A program made the position numbers and the translations under genes. A stretch of 33,800 nt of DNA. Source: Bryobacterales bacterium (lineage in GTDB: Bacteria; Acidobacteriota; Terriglobia; Bryobacterales; Bryobacteraceae). Positions 32,443-33,800 of this stretch are shown in pieces (positions within the stretch are counted from its first letter, which is position 1; each line of letters begins with the position of its first letter). The DNA lies in NCBI GenBank assembly GCA_027452065.1, contig DAIDHC010000235.1, forward strand, positions 1 through 33,800, read 5' to 3'. The notes below the pieces were generated by a model, which was not told the origin of the DNA, did no database searches, and saw nothing but the letters and a program-made list of their open reading frames with translations.

Positions 32443-33624
32443 ATGCCGGCCGATATAACCGCGATTCAACGCGGGATCCGCGACGAAGGCCTCGACGGCT
32501 GGCTGTTCTTTGACCACCACGAGCGCGACCCTCTGTCCTACCGTGTGCTCAAGTTCCGTCCCAACGGCACCATGTCGCGCCGCTGGTATTTCTTTGTGCC
32601 CGCCACTGGCGAACCCGCCGGTCTGGTGCACCGCATCGAGTCGCGCGTACTCGACGAGCTACCCGGCCCTAAGCGTCCCTACGCCGGCTGGGCCGAGCAA
32701 TTGCAGGGCTTGCGCGACATGCTCGGAGCCTCCCGGCGCGTCGCCATGCAGTATTCACCCAACTGCGCGGTCCCCTACGTCTCGATGGTTGACGGCGGCA
32801 CCGTCGATCTGGTCCGCAGCCTGGGAGTCGACGTGGCGACCTCGGCCAACCTGGTGCAACTGTTCGAGGCCCGGTGGAGCGCCTCGCAGTTGGAGATGCA
32901 CCTGGAAGCCGGCCGGCGCGTCGACCGCGTGCGCGCGCAAGCGTTCAGCTTTGTCGAGGATGCTCTCCGCGCCAACCGCGCGGTCGGTGAATTCGACGTG
33001 AAGAGCTTCGTTCGCCAGGCCTTCGAGCGCGAGGGACTGATCACCGATCACGGTCCCATCGTGGCCGTCAACGCCCACATGTCCGACCCTCACTACGAAC
33101 CCGAGGCCGGATCGAGCGCCGCCATTCAACCCGGTGACGCCCTCCTGCTCGATATGTGGGCCAAGCTCGACCAGCCCGGCGCCGTCTATTACGACATCAC
33201 CTGGACCGGCTACTGCGGCGCAACTCCCCCCTCGGCGATCGAGCGCATTTTCGAAGTTGTTACAGGAGCCCGCGACCGCGCCGTCGAAAAGGTCCGCGGC
33301 GCCATGGCCGCCGGCGTCCCGCTCCACGGCTTTGAAGTGGACGACGCCGCCCGCCACTTCATCCGCGATCAGGGCTACGGTGACTTCTTTATCCACCGCA
33401 CTGGCCACTCTATTGGCGAAGAGGTCCACGGAACCGGTGCGAACATGGATAACCTGGAGACGCACGACGAGCGCCGCGTCATCCCCGGAACGTGCTTTTC
33501 AATCGAGCCGGGAGTTTATCTGGAAGGGTTCGGAATCCGCTCGGAGGTCAACGTTTTTGTGGAAGAGAAAGGAGCGCGAGTGACAGGACAGACGCAGCGG
33601 GAGTTGGTGAGGATGGAGCTATGA
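32443..33624 (+). CDS. M24-family metallopeptidase (Xaa-Pro aminopeptidase-like)
   Basis: This 393-residue cytoplasmic enzyme has the pita-bread fold and binds two metal ions. The metal ligands are Asp237 (LLLDMWAK), Asp251 (YYDITW), His322 (HRTGHSIG), Glu355 (FSIEPGVY) and Glu368 (IRSEVNV). His212 (VNAH) is a likely substrate-binding residue. The N-terminal domain (1-150) has the creatinase-like layout (GLDGWLFFDHH). It removes N-terminal residues preceding proline or acts on related dipeptides; creatinase-type or dipeptidase specificity is possible. It starts one base after the symporter stop, and its stop overlaps the next gene by ATGA. Confidence 0.93.
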   Translation: MPADITAIQRGIRDEGLDGWLFFDHHERDPLSYRVLKFRPNGTMSRRWYFFVPATGEPAGLVHRIESRVLDELPGPKRPYAGWAEQLQGLRDMLGASRRVAMQYSPNCAVPYVSMVDGGTVDLVRSLGVDVATSANLVQLFEARWSASQLEMHLEAGRRVDRVRAQAFSFVEDALRANRAVGEFDVKSFVRQAFEREGLITDHGPIVAVNAHMSDPHYEPEAGSSAAIQPGDALLLDMWAKLDQPGAVYYDITWTGYCGATPPSAIERIFEVVTGARDRAVEKVRGAMAAGVPLHGFEVDDAARHFIRDQGYGDFFIHRTGHSIGEEVHGTGANMDNLETHDERRVIPGTCFSIEPGVYLEGFGIRSEVNVFVEEKGARVTGQTQRELVRMEL

Positions 33625-33800
33625 GCCGTTGGACGGCATTGCTGGCCCTGGCGGGCTTTTGCGCCGCCTCCGCCCCGGCCGGGGATTGGACGACTTTCGG
33701 AGGAGATCCGCAGCGTACCGGATGGGCGAAGAATGAGAACACGCTCGCGCCCGGCAACGTCGGCAAGCTGAAGGTCGAGTGGTCGTTGAAGCTGGACAAC
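33621..33800 (+). CDS. Secreted PQQ-type beta-propeller protein, N-terminal fragment (cut by window edge)
   Basis: Sixty codons are visible. They start with a signal peptide (MSRWTALLALAGFCAASAPA) and continue GDWTTFGGDPQRTGWAKNE and then NVGKLKVEWSLKLDN. This D-W-x-x-F-G-G-D-x-x-x-x-G-W then K-L-x-x-W pattern opens PQQ-binding repeat proteins and PQQ-dependent dehydrogenase-like beta-propellers. The remainder lies past the window end, so catalytic residues and domain count cannot be judged. The start overlaps the M24 peptidase stop in ATGA. Confidence 0.8.
   Translation, partial: MSRWTALLALAGFCAASAPAGDWTTFGGDPQRTGWAKNENTLAPGNVGKLKVEWSLKLDN

Overview
The window is high-GC, densely packed bacterial chromosome. 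The mix of genes suggests an acidobacterium of the Bryobacter/Solibacter type. It holds two secreted DUF1080 proteins, many signal peptides ending in A-Q or similar, a cdaA-cdaR-glmM operon, a DciA-like protein beside gatC-gatA, and glycine-zipper and beta-barrel envelope proteins. That assignment is an inference from gene content, because no rRNA gene is present. I saw no tRNA, CRISPR array, insertion sequence or phage gene. No stretch longer than about 265 bases lacks a recognisable gene.

Bases 1-8461 are all transcribed leftwards. In transcription order they encode a secreted protein of unknown role, a small conserved hypothetical protein, a Tat-exported DUF362 protein, the c-di-AMP/peptidoglycan-precursor set cdaA-cdaR-glmM, a secreted DUF1080 protein, a histone-deacetylase-family hydrolase, a polyprenyl diphosphate synthase, and the first 21 codons of a phytoene-desaturase-like (CrtI-type) flavoprotein. 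The last two imply that a carotenoid locus continues beyond the left edge.

Bases 8580-14199 run rightwards. A 50-residue lysine-rich secreted peptide ends at a strong intrinsic terminator. It is followed by the most interesting unit in the window, a tightly coupled five-gene cassette: an MBOAT O-acyltransferase, two tandem SGNH-hydrolase-like proteins, an acyl carrier protein, and a KAS III (FabH-like) protein whose catalytic Cys is replaced by Ser112 while His237 and Asn267 are kept. The layout resembles Dlt/Alg/Pat export-acylation systems, but a Ser-type KAS III stands where the Dlt system has an adenylating ligase. I infer a cell-envelope or exopolysaccharide acylation system supplied through a dedicated carrier protein.

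Bases 14229-20700 run leftwards as a probable long operon: dciA-like, gatC, gatA, sodA and a polyamine ABC transporter potA-potB-potC-potD, with short gaps or ATGA/GTGA overlaps. Bases 20731-24620 alternate strands: maf, a glycine-zipper anchored protein, a dus tRNA-dihydrouridine synthase, rnhA, a doubtful small membrane ORF, and a TlpA-type thioredoxin.

Bases 24666-33800 run rightwards: a second DUF1080 protein, an outer-membrane beta-barrel protein, nadD, an endonuclease/exonuclease/phosphatase-family protein, a PhoR-like histidine kinase and PhoB-like regulator separated by a candidate Pho box, a Wzt-like ABC ATPase with a C-terminal substrate-binding domain, a sodium:solute symporter-family protein, an M24 metallopeptidase, and the start of a secreted PQQ-type beta-propeller protein cut by the right edge. 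Several start codons lie only 6-8 bases downstream of a -10-like hexamer, which suggests leaderless transcripts.
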